Positions 1 to 8,038 of a DNA stretch of 64,000 nt are shown here, piece by piece. The number at the start of each line of letters is the position of its first letter. The stretch's first letter is position 1. The position numbers and the translations under genes were made by a program. Origin of the DNA: Streptomyces lasiicapitis (GTDB taxonomy: Bacteria; Actinomycetota; Actinomycetes; Streptomycetales; Streptomycetaceae); NCBI RefSeq assembly GCF_014646335.1, contig NZ_BMNG01000017.1, forward strand, positions 62,001-126,000, given 5' to 3'. The notes under the pieces were generated by a model, which had not been told where the DNA came from, ran no database searches, and saw nothing but the letters and a program-made list of their open reading frames with translations.

Positions 1-890
1 AGGCCGTTGCGGAGCACCGCGAGGATCAGCGCGCCGATCAGCGTCCCCGACGCCTTGCCGACGCCGCCCGCGAGGCTCGCGCCGCCGATGACGACCGCGG
101 CGATCGCGTCCAGCTCGTAGCCCTGCGCGGCCTGCGGCTGCGCGGACACCAGACGGGACGCGAGCACGATGCCCGCGACGGCCGCGAACAGGCCGGACAG
201 GGCGTAGATGATGATCTTCTGGCGCTTCACGCGCAGGCCGGAGAGGCGTGCGGCCTCTTCGTTGCCGCCGATCGCGTACATCGAGCGGCCGATGTACGTA
301 CGCGACAGGATCAGCGCCGTGAGCAGGCCCATCGCCACCATCACGATCACCGGCACCGGCAGCCAGCCGCCGAGCGTGTCGCCGACCTTGGAGACCGACT
401 CCGGGAAGGCGATGGGGGAGCCCTGCGAGATCACCAGGGACAGGCCGCGGCCGATCGACAGCATCGCGAGCGTGGCGATGAAGGGCGGGAGTTTCCCGTA
501 CGAGATGAGGACGCCGTTGACGAAGCCGCAGGCGATGCCCGTGGCGACGGCCAGGAGCACCGCGATCCAGACGGGCACGCCCTCCTTCGTCGCCGACCAG
601 GCGAGGACCGTCGCCGACAGGGCCGCCACCGAGCCGACCGACAGGTCGATGCCCGCCGCGACGATGACGAAGGTGACGCCGAACGCGAGGATCGCCGTCA
701 CGGCCGCCTGCACACCGACGTTGAGGAGGTTCTGGGTGGTCAGGAAGTCGCCGGAGAGCAGCGACATCGCGACCACCAGGACCACGAGGGCGCTGAGCGC
801 GCCGTTGTCGAGCAGCATGCGGCGCAGGTCGAGGCCCCCGCCGGCGCCGCCCGGGGCCGTCTTGCCGGGCCGGGTGTCAGTGGTTGCCAC
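1..890 (-). CDS. CUT2 sugar ABC transporter permease, RbsC-like (3' end outside window)
   Basis: Membrane subunit of a ribose/xylose/inositol-class (CUT2) importer. About 296 residues are visible from a GTG start at 890; the C-terminus lies beyond the window edge. The visible protein has multiple hydrophobic segments and the family stretch VIVAAGIDLSVGSVAALSA near residue 75, followed by GFVNGVLISYGKLPPFIATL, both typical of RbsC/XylH permeases, and a GRSMYAIGGNEEAARLSG loop. The start is 11 bases inside the end of the ATPase gene (14-bp overlap), so the two are translationally coupled. It is the third gene of lacI-ATPase-permease; a periplasmic-type binding protein would be expected just outside the window. 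The substrate cannot be read from the sequence; ribose or inositol are possibilities by family. Confidence 0.9.
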   Translation of the reverse strand, partial: MATTDTRPGKTAPGGAGGGLDLRRMLLDNGALSALVVLVVAMSLLSGDFLTTQNLLNVGVQAAVTAILAFGVTFVIVAAGIDLSVGSVAALSATVLAWSATKEGVPVWIAVLLAVATGIACGFVNGVLISYGKLPPFIATLAMLSIGRGLSLVISQGSPIAFPESVSKVGDTLGGWLPVPVIVMVAMGLLTALILSRTYIGRSMYAIGGNEEAARLSGLRVKRQKIIIYALSGLFAAVAGIVLASRLVSAQPQAAQGYELDAIAAVVIGGASLAGGVGKASGTLIGALILAVLRNG

Positions 891-2541
891 GGGAGTCCTC
901 CTTCGCGTCCCCCGCAGGGGCGTCGTCGCCCGCGGGGGTGGTGTCGTTGTCCACAGGGGCGCCGGTGTCCACAGGCGCGGCGGTGTCCGTGGGTGCCGCA
1001 GAGGAACCCGTGCTGACGGCCAGCGCCATCACCGCGTCCTGCGTCGCCTCGTCCGCGGCGAGTTCGCCCGCGAGCCGGCCCTGCGCCATGACCAGGACCC
1101 GGTCGCTCATCCCGAGGACCTCCGGCAGATCGCTGGAGATCATCAGGACGGCGTGCCCGGCGGCCGTGAGTTCGTTGATGAGCTGGTAGATCTCGACCTT
1201 CGCGCCGACGTCGATGCCGCGCGTCGGCTCGTCGAGGATGAGGACCTTCGCCTTGGCGAGCAGCCACTTGCCGATGACGACCTTCTGCTGGTTGCCGCCG
1301 GACAGAGTGCGTACGTGCTGGTGAAGTCCCGCCATCCGTACGCCCAGTTGGCCTGCGATCCGCTCGGCGGCGGCACGCTGCGCGCCCCGGTCGACGAGTC
1401 CCGCGCGGGTCGCCGCCCGCAACGTCACCAGGCCGAGGTTCTCCTCGACGGAGGCGTCGAGCACGAGGCCCTGGCCCTTGCGGTCCTCCGGGACCAGGCC
1501 GACCCCGGCGGTCATGGCGGCGTACACGTCGTGCCGGGGCAGCGCCCGGCCCGCGACCTCCACCGTGCCCGCGTCGTACGGATCCGCCCCGAAGACGGCC
1601 CGCGCCACCTCCGTGCGCCCCGCCCCGACAAGACCCGCCACGCCGACGACCTCACCGGCGTGCACCTCGAAACCGACGTCGTGGAAGACCCCGCCGCGCG
1701 TGAGCCCGCGGACACGCAGCAACGGCGCGTCCCCGTCGGCCTGTTGACCCTTCTCGGTCCGCTCGCGCGGATACTGCTGCTCGATGGACCGGCCCACCAT
1801 GAGGCGTACGAGTTCGTCCTCGGGCGTCGACGCGGGCACCTGGCCCACGCTGCTGCCGTCCCGCAGCACGCTCACGCGGTCGCCGAGTGCGGCGATCTCC
1901 TCCAGGTGGTGGGTGATGAAGACGACGCCGACGCCGTCCGCGCGCAGCCCCCGCACGATGGTGAAGAGCTTTTCGACCTCTTCGGAGGTGAGCACGGCGG
2001 TCGGCTCGTCCATGACGAGCACGCGCGCGTGCAGGCTGAGCGCCTTGGCGATCTCCACCATCTGGAGCCGGGCGATGCCCAGTTCGCGGCAGCGGGCGCG
2101 CGGGGACACGTCGACGCCCACGCGCGTGAGGAGCTCGGCCGCGTCGGCCTCCATCTTCTTGCGGTCGATGAGGCCGAAGCGGCGCGGCTGGCGGCCCAGG
2201 AAGATGTTCTCGGCGACCGTCAGGTCGGGGACGAGGTTGAACTCCTGGTAGATGGTGGCGATCCCGAGACGCTCGGCGTCCTGCGCGCCGTGGATGCGGA
2301 CCTCCTCGCCGCCGACGAGGATCCGGCCCGCGTCGGGCTGGTTGGCGCCCGAGAACATCTTGATGAGCGTGCTCTTGCCCGCCCCGTTCTCGCCGAGGAG
2401 TACGTGCACCTCCCCGCCGCGCAGGTCGAAGTCCACGCCGTCCAGGGCGACGACACCGGGGAAGGCCTTGCGGATGCCTTCGACACGGAGCAGTTCCGGT
2501 GCGTCCTGCACGGCGTCGCGCACCGGTGCGGGGCCAGTCAT
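877..2541 (-). CDS. CUT2 sugar ABC transporter ATP-binding protein, RbsA-like double ATPase
   Basis: 554-residue tandem nucleotide-binding protein that energises a CUT2 sugar importer. The first half has Walker A LLGENGAGKSTLIKM (about residues 48-62) and the family form of the signature, LGIARLQMVEIAKAL, with Walker B VLVMDEPTAVL. The second half has the degenerate Walker A GLVGAGRTEVARAVFG, a canonical LSGGNQQKVVIGKWL signature and LILDEPTRGIDVGAK. This asymmetric pair is characteristic of RbsA/XylG/MglA. The last 50 or so residues are an Ala/Asp/Thr-rich tail not needed for the fold. The ATG start at 2541 overlaps the regulator's stop by 4 bp (ATGA), and its own end overlaps the permease start by 14 bp, so the three genes form one operon. 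Confidence 0.95.
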   Translation of the reverse strand: MTGPAPVRDAVQDAPELLRVEGIRKAFPGVVALDGVDFDLRGGEVHVLLGENGAGKSTLIKMFSGANQPDAGRILVGGEEVRIHGAQDAERLGIATIYQEFNLVPDLTVAENIFLGRQPRRFGLIDRKKMEADAAELLTRVGVDVSPRARCRELGIARLQMVEIAKALSLHARVLVMDEPTAVLTSEEVEKLFTIVRGLRADGVGVVFITHHLEEIAALGDRVSVLRDGSSVGQVPASTPEDELVRLMVGRSIEQQYPRERTEKGQQADGDAPLLRVRGLTRGGVFHDVGFEVHAGEVVGVAGLVGAGRTEVARAVFGADPYDAGTVEVAGRALPRHDVYAAMTAGVGLVPEDRKGQGLVLDASVEENLGLVTLRAATRAGLVDRGAQRAAAERIAGQLGVRMAGLHQHVRTLSGGNQQKVVIGKWLLAKAKVLILDEPTRGIDVGAKVEIYQLINELTAAGHAVLMISSDLPEVLGMSDRVLVMAQGRLAGELAADEATQDAVMALAVSTGSSAAPTDTAAPVDTGAPVDNDTTPAGDDAPAGDAKEDSRGNH

Positions 2542-3569
2542 GCGTCACTCCTTCGGGTCGTGCCGGTCGTGGGGTGCTCGCCGCACGAACCGCGTACGAC
2601 AAGGCGGGCGGGGAGCGTCACGGACTCCGGGGTCCGGCCCTCGATCAGGTCGGTGAGGGCCCGTACGGCGGCCCGGCCGAGCTCGCCCGTGGGCTGGGCG
2701 ATCGCCGTCATGGGCGGATCGGTGTGCACGAACCAGGGGATGTCGTCGAACGCGGCGAGCGCGATGTCGTGCGGGATGCGGAGCCCGCGCGCGCGGATCG
2801 CGTCGAGCGCGCCGAGCGCCATCAAGTTGTCGGCGGCGAAGACGACTTCGGGCGGCTCGGGCAGCGCCAGGAAGCGCTCGGTGGCGCGGCGTCCGCTGCC
2901 CGCCTGGAAGTCGCCCTGCCCGATGTAGGCGTCCGGCAGCGCGAGGCCGTACTCGGCGAGCGCGTCCCGGAAGGCGGCCACGCGCTCGCTGCCGGTGGTG
3001 GTGGCCGCCGGGCCCGCGATGATGGCGAGCCTGCGGTGGCCGAGACCGTACAGGTGGGCCACCAGGTCGCGCACGGCGGCGCGGCCGTCCGCCCGCACCA
3101 CGGGCACGTCCAGGCCCGGGATCCAGCGGTCCACGAAGACCATCGGGGTGCCCGCGCGGGCGGCGTCAAGGACGAGCGGGGAGCCGCCGTCGGCGGGGGA
3201 GACCAGGAGGCCGTCGATGCGGCGGTCCAGGAGCGTACGGATGTGGTGGTCCTGCAGCTCGGGCCGCTCGTCGGCGTTGCCGAAGATGATGCTGTAGCCG
3301 AGCGCGCGGGCCTCCTCCTCGACGGAGCGGGCCAGCTCGGTGAAGTACGGATTGAGTACGTCGCTGATGACCAGGCCGAGCGTGCGCGTCTGGTCCGTCC
3401 TGAGGGACCGGGCGAGCGTGTTGGGCCGATAGCCGAGCGCGTCCACCGCGGCGAGCACCCGCTCGCGTGCGGCCGGACTCACGGACGCGTGCGCGTTCAG
3501 GACACGCGAGACCGTGGCGACGGAGACGCCCGCACGGGCGGCCACGTCCTTGATGCCGACGCTTGCCAC
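2538..3569 (-). CDS. LacI-family transcriptional regulator of the sugar ABC operon
   Basis: 343-residue repressor of the LacI/GalR family, first gene of the importer operon. I place the start at GTG 3569, about 11 bases after a GAGGAGG ribosome binding site; a longer reading to 3689 would run through the operator repeats and is unlikely. The N-terminus IKDVAARAGVSVATVSRVLN is the standard LacI helix-turn-helix plus hinge helix, followed by a periplasmic-binding-protein-like ligand domain (LGLVISDVLNPYFTELARSVE, DGLLVSPADGG, AAFDDIPW). Two near-palindromic copies of a LacI-type site lie 20-57 bp upstream, so autoregulation of the operon with sugar-induced release is the likely scheme. The ligand is not evident. 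Confidence 0.93.
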   Translation of the reverse strand: MASVGIKDVAARAGVSVATVSRVLNAHASVSPAARERVLAAVDALGYRPNTLARSLRTDQTRTLGLVISDVLNPYFTELARSVEEEARALGYSIIFGNADERPELQDHHIRTLLDRRIDGLLVSPADGGSPLVLDAARAGTPMVFVDRWIPGLDVPVVRADGRAAVRDLVAHLYGLGHRRLAIIAGPAATTTGSERVAAFRDALAEYGLALPDAYIGQGDFQAGSGRRATERFLALPEPPEVVFAADNLMALGALDAIRARGLRIPHDIALAAFDDIPWFVHTDPPMTAIAQPTGELGRAAVRALTDLIEGRTPESVTLPARLVVRGSCGEHPTTGTTRRSDA

Positions 3570-3588
3570 TGCCGATGCCACCTCCTCG

Positions 3589-3626
3589 TGGAATCGATTA
3601 CACGAGGGATTGGAATCGATTACACG
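3589..3626 (-). promoter_or_regulatory. Tandem LacI-type operators upstream of the importer operon
   Basis: The 16-mer TGGAATCGATTACACG occurs twice, at 3589-3604 and 3611-3626, exactly 22 bp apart (two helical turns). Each copy is nearly palindromic around a central CG (TGGAATCGATTACA against TGTAATCGATTCCA), the arrangement LacI-family repressors recognise. They sit directly in front of the regulator gene, so they most likely control it and the ATPase and permease genes behind it. Protein binding itself is inference. Confidence 0.8.
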
Positions 3627-3765
3627 GGGGTCTGGCAACCCCTTGTCCAGTGGCTGAAACTCGATCGTGACTTTTGCCGGCGTGGGCACCCTGACCAGGC
3701 GGGGGTGTTGCGCCCCTTACGGGGCAACCGGAGGCGCTGTCAGTGGGCGGGGGTAGCTTCGGGGC

Positions 3766-6021
3766 ATGTCGAGTGCCGCACAGCGGGGTACCGCTGGTGT
3801 CCCCGCGCCCCGTATGGCCGTCGTCGAGGGCGTCCTGGAGCGCGTGACGTACGCCAATGAGGAGAACGGGTACACGGTCGCGCGGGTGGACACCGGGCGG
3901 GGCGGCGGTGACCTGCTGACCGTCGTCGGGGCGCTGCTCGGCGCGCAGGTCGGCGAGTCCCTGCGGATGGAGGGCCGCTGGGGCTCCCACGCGCAGTACG
4001 GCAAGCAGTTCACCGTGGAGAACTACACGACGGTGCTCCCGGCCACGATCCAGGGCATCCGGCGCTATCTCGGCTCCGGCCTGATCAAGGGCATCGGCCC
4101 GATCATGGCCGACCGCATCACGACGCACTTCGGCGTGGACACCCTCGACATCATCGAGACCGAGCCCAAGCGCCTCATCGAGGTCCCCGGCCTCGGCCCG
4201 AAGCGCACGAAGAAGATCGCGGCCGCCTGGGAGGAGCAGAAGGCCATCAAGGAAGTGATGGTCTTCCTCCAGGGCGTCGGCGTCTCCACGTCCATCGCCG
4301 TGCGGATCTACAAGAAGTACGAGGACGCCTCCATCTCGGTGGTGCGGAATCAGCCCTACCGCCTCGCGGCCGACGTGTGGGGCATCGGCTTCCTCACCGC
4401 CGACCGCATCGCCCAGTCCGTCGGCATCCCGCACGACAGCCCGGAGCGCGTCAAGGCCGGTCTGCAGTACGCCCTTTCGCAGTCCACCGACCAGGGCAAC
4501 TGCTTCCTGCCCGAGGAGCGCCTGATCGCCGACGCGGTCAAGCTCCTCCAGGTCGACACGGGACTCGTGATCGACTGCCTGGCAGAGCTGGCCCAGGACC
4601 CGGAGGGCGTGGTCCGTGAGTCCGTCCCCGGCCCGGACGGTGGCGACGACGTCACGGCCGTCTATCTGATCCCCTTCCACCGCGCCGAACTCTCCCTGTC
4701 AGGGCGGCTTTTGAGCTTGCTGCGGGCCCCGGAGGACCGGATGCCGGGCTTCCGGGACGTCGCCTGGGACAAGGCGCTCGGCTGGCTCAAGGGGCGCACG
4801 GGGGCCGAGCTCGCGCCCGAGCAGGAGGAGGCGGTCAAGCTCGCCCTGTCCAGCAAGGTCGCCGTCCTCACCGGCGGGCCCGGCTGCGGCAAGTCCTTCA
4901 CGGTGCGCTCGATCGTGGAGCTGGCCCGCGCCAAGAAGGCCAAGGTGCTGCTCGCCGCGCCCACGGGCCGCGCCGCCAAGCGCCTCGCCGAGCTGACCGG
5001 CGCCGAGGCGTCCACCGTCCACCGCCTCCTGGAGCTGAAGCCCGGCGGCGACGCGGCGTACGACAAGGACCGCCCCCTGGACGCCGACCTGGTGGTCGTC
5101 GACGAGGCCTCCATGCTCGACCTGCTCCTCGCCAACAAGCTGGTCAAGGCCGTGCCGCCGGGCGCCCACCTGCTTTTCGTGGGCGATGTGGACCAGCTTC
5201 CGAGCGTCGGTGCGGGCGAGGTCCTGCGGGACCTGCTCAGCGAGGAGAGCCCGGTCCCCGCGGTCCGCCTCACCCGGGTCTTCCGCCAGGCGCAGCAGTC
5301 CGGGGTGGTCACCAACGCCCACCGCATCAACTCCGGGCAGCCGCCCCTGACCCAGGGCCTGAACGACTTCTTCCTCTTCGTGGAGGACGACACGGAGGAG
5401 GCAGGACGCCTCACCGTCGACGTGGCGGCCCGCCGCCTGCCCGCGAAGTTCGGCCTCGACCCGCGCCGGGACGTGCAGGTCCTCGCCCCCATGCACCGCG
5501 GCCCGGCGGGCGCCGGCCACCTGAACGGCCTGCTCCAGCAGGCCATCACCCCCGCCCGCCCGGACCTCGCGGAGAAGCGCTTCGGCGGCCGCGTCTTCCG
5601 CGTCGGCGACAAGGTCACCCAGATCCGCAACAACTACGAGAAGGGCGCCAACGGCGTCTTCAACGGCACGGTGGGCGTGGTCACCGCCCTGGACGCCGAC
5701 GAACAGCGCCTGACCGTCCGCACCGACGAGGACGAGGAAGTTCCGTACGACTTCGACGAACTCGACGAACTCGCCCACGCCTACGCGGTGACAATCCACC
5801 GCTCGCAGGGAAGTGAGTACCCAGCGGTGGTGATCCCGGTCACCACCGGCGCCTGGATGATGCTGCAGCGGAATCTGCTCTACACAGCTGTGACACGCGC
5901 GAAGAAGCTGGTCGTGCTCGTCGGTTCGCGCAAGGCTCTCGGCCAGGCGGTCCGCACGGTCTCCGCAGGCCGGCGCTGCACGGCCCTCGACCACCGGCTC
6001 GCCGGTCGTCGCACCGGCTGA
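3766..6021 (+). CDS. RecD2-type SF1B DNA helicase
   Basis: 751-residue ATP-dependent 5'-3' DNA helicase of the RecD2 class (RecD-like proteins that occur without RecBC). The N-terminal third carries an OB-like segment and helix-hairpin-helix motifs (IKGIGPIMADRI near residue 107, VPGLGPKRTKKIAAAW near 138), the RecD2 hallmark. Helicase motifs follow: Walker A GGPGCGKS at 370-377, motif II VVVDEASM near 443-450, VGDVDQLPSVGAGEVL (motif III), and the C-terminal UvrD-like part with YAVTIHRSQGSEYPAVVIP and LLYTAVTRAKKLVVLVGS. ATG 3766 is used; M17 is an alternative because no strong ribosome binding site is visible. It is transcribed away from the LacI gene; role in DNA repair is inferred from the family. 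Confidence 0.93.
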   Translation: MSSAAQRGTAGVPAPRMAVVEGVLERVTYANEENGYTVARVDTGRGGGDLLTVVGALLGAQVGESLRMEGRWGSHAQYGKQFTVENYTTVLPATIQGIRRYLGSGLIKGIGPIMADRITTHFGVDTLDIIETEPKRLIEVPGLGPKRTKKIAAAWEEQKAIKEVMVFLQGVGVSTSIAVRIYKKYEDASISVVRNQPYRLAADVWGIGFLTADRIAQSVGIPHDSPERVKAGLQYALSQSTDQGNCFLPEERLIADAVKLLQVDTGLVIDCLAELAQDPEGVVRESVPGPDGGDDVTAVYLIPFHRAELSLSGRLLSLLRAPEDRMPGFRDVAWDKALGWLKGRTGAELAPEQEEAVKLALSSKVAVLTGGPGCGKSFTVRSIVELARAKKAKVLLAAPTGRAAKRLAELTGAEASTVHRLLELKPGGDAAYDKDRPLDADLVVVDEASMLDLLLANKLVKAVPPGAHLLFVGDVDQLPSVGAGEVLRDLLSEESPVPAVRLTRVFRQAQQSGVVTNAHRINSGQPPLTQGLNDFFLFVEDDTEEAGRLTVDVAARRLPAKFGLDPRRDVQVLAPMHRGPAGAGHLNGLLQQAITPARPDLAEKRFGGRVFRVGDKVTQIRNNYEKGANGVFNGTVGVVTALDADEQRLTVRTDEDEEVPYDFDELDELAHAYAVTIHRSQGSEYPAVVIPVTTGAWMMLQRNLLYTAVTRAKKLVVLVGSRKALGQAVRTVSAGRRCTALDHRLAGRRTG

Positions 6022-6249
6022 GGGCGGGCGTCAACGCGGCGCGTACCAATGATCGATCAAACGAGTCGGAAAGGTCACACAGCACTTTCGGAACTGGGGC
6101 GAAGGGGGCAGGATGAGCAGGTTGGCGGCACTGAGTGCCGCCAATAGGCCCAATGGTCGACCCCGAGTGCACTCTCCAGGGCCAAATGGGGGATGGTAGA
6201 GACAGTCAGGGCACCTCGAAGAAGAGGCACAACGTCGGTGAGGGATGAC

Positions 6250-7548
6250 GTGAGCGAGAACGCTAACAAGGCTGTAGTACTGCGGTACGACGATGGCGAG
6301 TACACCTACCCGGTGATCGAGTCCACTGTCGGCGACAAGGGCTTCGATATCGGCAAGCTCCGCGCCCAGACCGGTCTGGTGACCCTGGACAGCGGCTACG
6401 GGAACACCGCCGCCTATAAATCCGCCATCACGTATCTGGACGGCGAGCAGGGCATCCTGCGCTACCGCGGCTATCCGATCGAGCAGCTCGCGGAGCGCTC
6501 CACCTTCACCGAGGTGGCGTATCTGCTGATCAACGGTGAGCTGCCGAAGGTCGACGAGCTCGCCAGCTTCAAGAACGAGATCACCCAGCACACCCTGCTG
6601 CACGAGGACGTCAAGCGGTTCTACGACGGCTTCCCGCGCGACGCGCACCCGATGGCCATGCTGTCCTCCGTGGTCAGCGCGCTGTCGACGTTCTACCAGG
6701 ACAGCCACAACCCGTTCGACGAGACGCAGCGGCACCTCTCGACGATCCGGCTGCTCGCCAAGCTTCCGACGATCGCGGCGTACGCGTACAAGAAGTCGGT
6801 CGGCCACCCGGTGGTCTACCCGCGCAACGACCTCGGTTACGTCGAGAACTTCCTGCGCATGACGTTCTCGGTGCCTGCCGCCGAGTACGACCTGGACCCG
6901 GTCGTCGTCTCCGCGCTCGACAAGCTGCTCATCCTGCACGCGGACCACGAGCAGAACTGTTCGACGTCCACGGTGCGTCTGGTCGGCTCCTCGCAGGCCA
7001 ACATGTTCGCCTCGATCTCGGCGGGCATCTCGGCCCTGTGGGGCCCGCTGCACGGCGGCGCCAACCAGTCGGTCCTGGAGATGCTCGAGGGCATCCAGGC
7101 CAACGGCGGCGACGTCGACTCCTTCATCAACAAGGTGAAGAACAAGGAGGACGGCGTCCGCCTGATGGGCTTCGGCCACCGGGTGTACAAGTCCTTCGAC
7201 CCGCGCGCGAAGATCATCAAGGCTGCCGCGCACGACGTCCTCTCGGCTCTCGGCAAGTCCGACGAGCTGCTTGACATCGCGCTCAAGCTGGAGGAGCACG
7301 CGCTCTCCGACGACTACTTCGTCTCGCGCAACCTCTACCCCAACGTGGACTTCTACACCGGTCTGATCTACCGGGCGATGGGCTTCCCGACCGAGATGTT
7401 CACGGTCCTGTTCGCCCTCGGCCGCCTGCCGGGCTGGATCGCCCAGTGGCACGAGATGATCAAGGAGCCTGGCTCCCGCATCGGCCGTCCGCGGCAGATC
7501 TACACGGGCGAGGTCATCCGGGACTTCGTCCCGGTGGAGGCCCGCTAG
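6250..7548 (+). CDS. citA: Citrate synthase
   Basis: 432-residue type II (hexameric, NADH-sensitive class) citrate synthase, condensing acetyl-CoA and oxaloacetate in the TCA cycle. The start is GTG 6250, preceded by a GAGGGA ribosome binding site 6 bases upstream, and gives the conserved N-terminus leading into VVLRYDDGEYTYPVIEST; the open frame extends 19 codons further but lacks family similarity there. Active-site residues are visible: HADHEQN (H230/H233), GFGHRVYKSFDPRAK (H310) and PNVDFYTG (D367). The gene stands alone, with about 230 bp of upstream leader after the helicase and an intrinsic terminator about 95 bp downstream. Confidence 0.97.
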   Translation: MSENANKAVVLRYDDGEYTYPVIESTVGDKGFDIGKLRAQTGLVTLDSGYGNTAAYKSAITYLDGEQGILRYRGYPIEQLAERSTFTEVAYLLINGELPKVDELASFKNEITQHTLLHEDVKRFYDGFPRDAHPMAMLSSVVSALSTFYQDSHNPFDETQRHLSTIRLLAKLPTIAAYAYKKSVGHPVVYPRNDLGYVENFLRMTFSVPAAEYDLDPVVVSALDKLLILHADHEQNCSTSTVRLVGSSQANMFASISAGISALWGPLHGGANQSVLEMLEGIQANGGDVDSFINKVKNKEDGVRLMGFGHRVYKSFDPRAKIIKAAAHDVLSALGKSDELLDIALKLEEHALSDDYFVSRNLYPNVDFYTGLIYRAMGFPTEMFTVLFALGRLPGWIAQWHEMIKEPGSRIGRPRQIYTGEVIRDFVPVEAR

Positions 7549-7640
7549 CCTGCGGCTTTCGTCGTGGCTGGTCGCGCCCACGCGGCGGAGCCGCACATCG
7601 GCACGGCCCCGCGCCCCTTATGGGGCGCGCCCCACGTCAT

Positions 7641-7692
7641 GAAAAACGCCCCGCCGTCGATCCCCCCACGGGTCGACGGTCGGGGCGTTTTC
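7641..7692 (+). terminator. Intrinsic terminator after citrate synthase
   Basis: A near-perfect inverted repeat (arms about 7642-7660 and 7673-7691, one bulged base, 12-nt loop) begins with AAAACGCCCC and ends with GGGGCGTTTTC. The A-run on one side and T-run on the other let it work in both directions between convergent citA and copA. Confidence 0.9.
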
Positions 7693-8038
7693 CTGTGCCC
7701 CGGTGCGGATTCCCCCCACGGGATCCGGCCGGGAGTCTGTGGTCGCGGTCTGCCGGGACGCGTACGGGATCAGGAGGGCCGCTCAAAGCTCCCCGGTGCA
7801 CGTGCCCCGGCCAACACACTCCAGGGACATCCCCCAAGATGTCCCCCGACACCTGACAGATCCCCCAAGATCCCTCTGGTGTCGCCCTCTTAGACTCACG
7901 AGCCCCCTCGATGGTTACGTTGCGATCATTGTGATCTACGTCTCTTGCATATGCCATCGAACAAGCACAAGAGGGTCCATATGCGGATATCCCTCCTGAG
8001 GTGAGAGTCCCGCGAAGACAGTGTGAAGGATCGCGAGG
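7693..8038. other. Convergent intergenic region with short repeats, no gene supported
   Basis: About 490 bp separate citrate synthase from the end of copA (7549-8038). Beyond the terminator it holds an inverted repeat GGGACAT...ATGTCCC at 7824-7845 and a repeated ATCCCCCAAGAT at 7829-7840 and 7860-7871, followed by a comparatively AT-rich stretch around 7890-8000. A 106-codon frame on the minus strand (7637-7957) runs through the terminator and lacks GC-rich third positions, so I do not call it. Confidence 0.5.

Noticed and set aside
208..2928. 906-codon open frame on the plus strand across the importer genes
   Set aside because: It lies opposite the ATPase and LacI genes, which have clear motifs. 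Long antisense frames are expected in GC-rich DNA with strong third-position bias.
7637..7957. Possible 106-residue protein on the minus strand
   Set aside because: Runs through the citA terminator and its third positions are not G/C-rich at its start; no recognisable domain.
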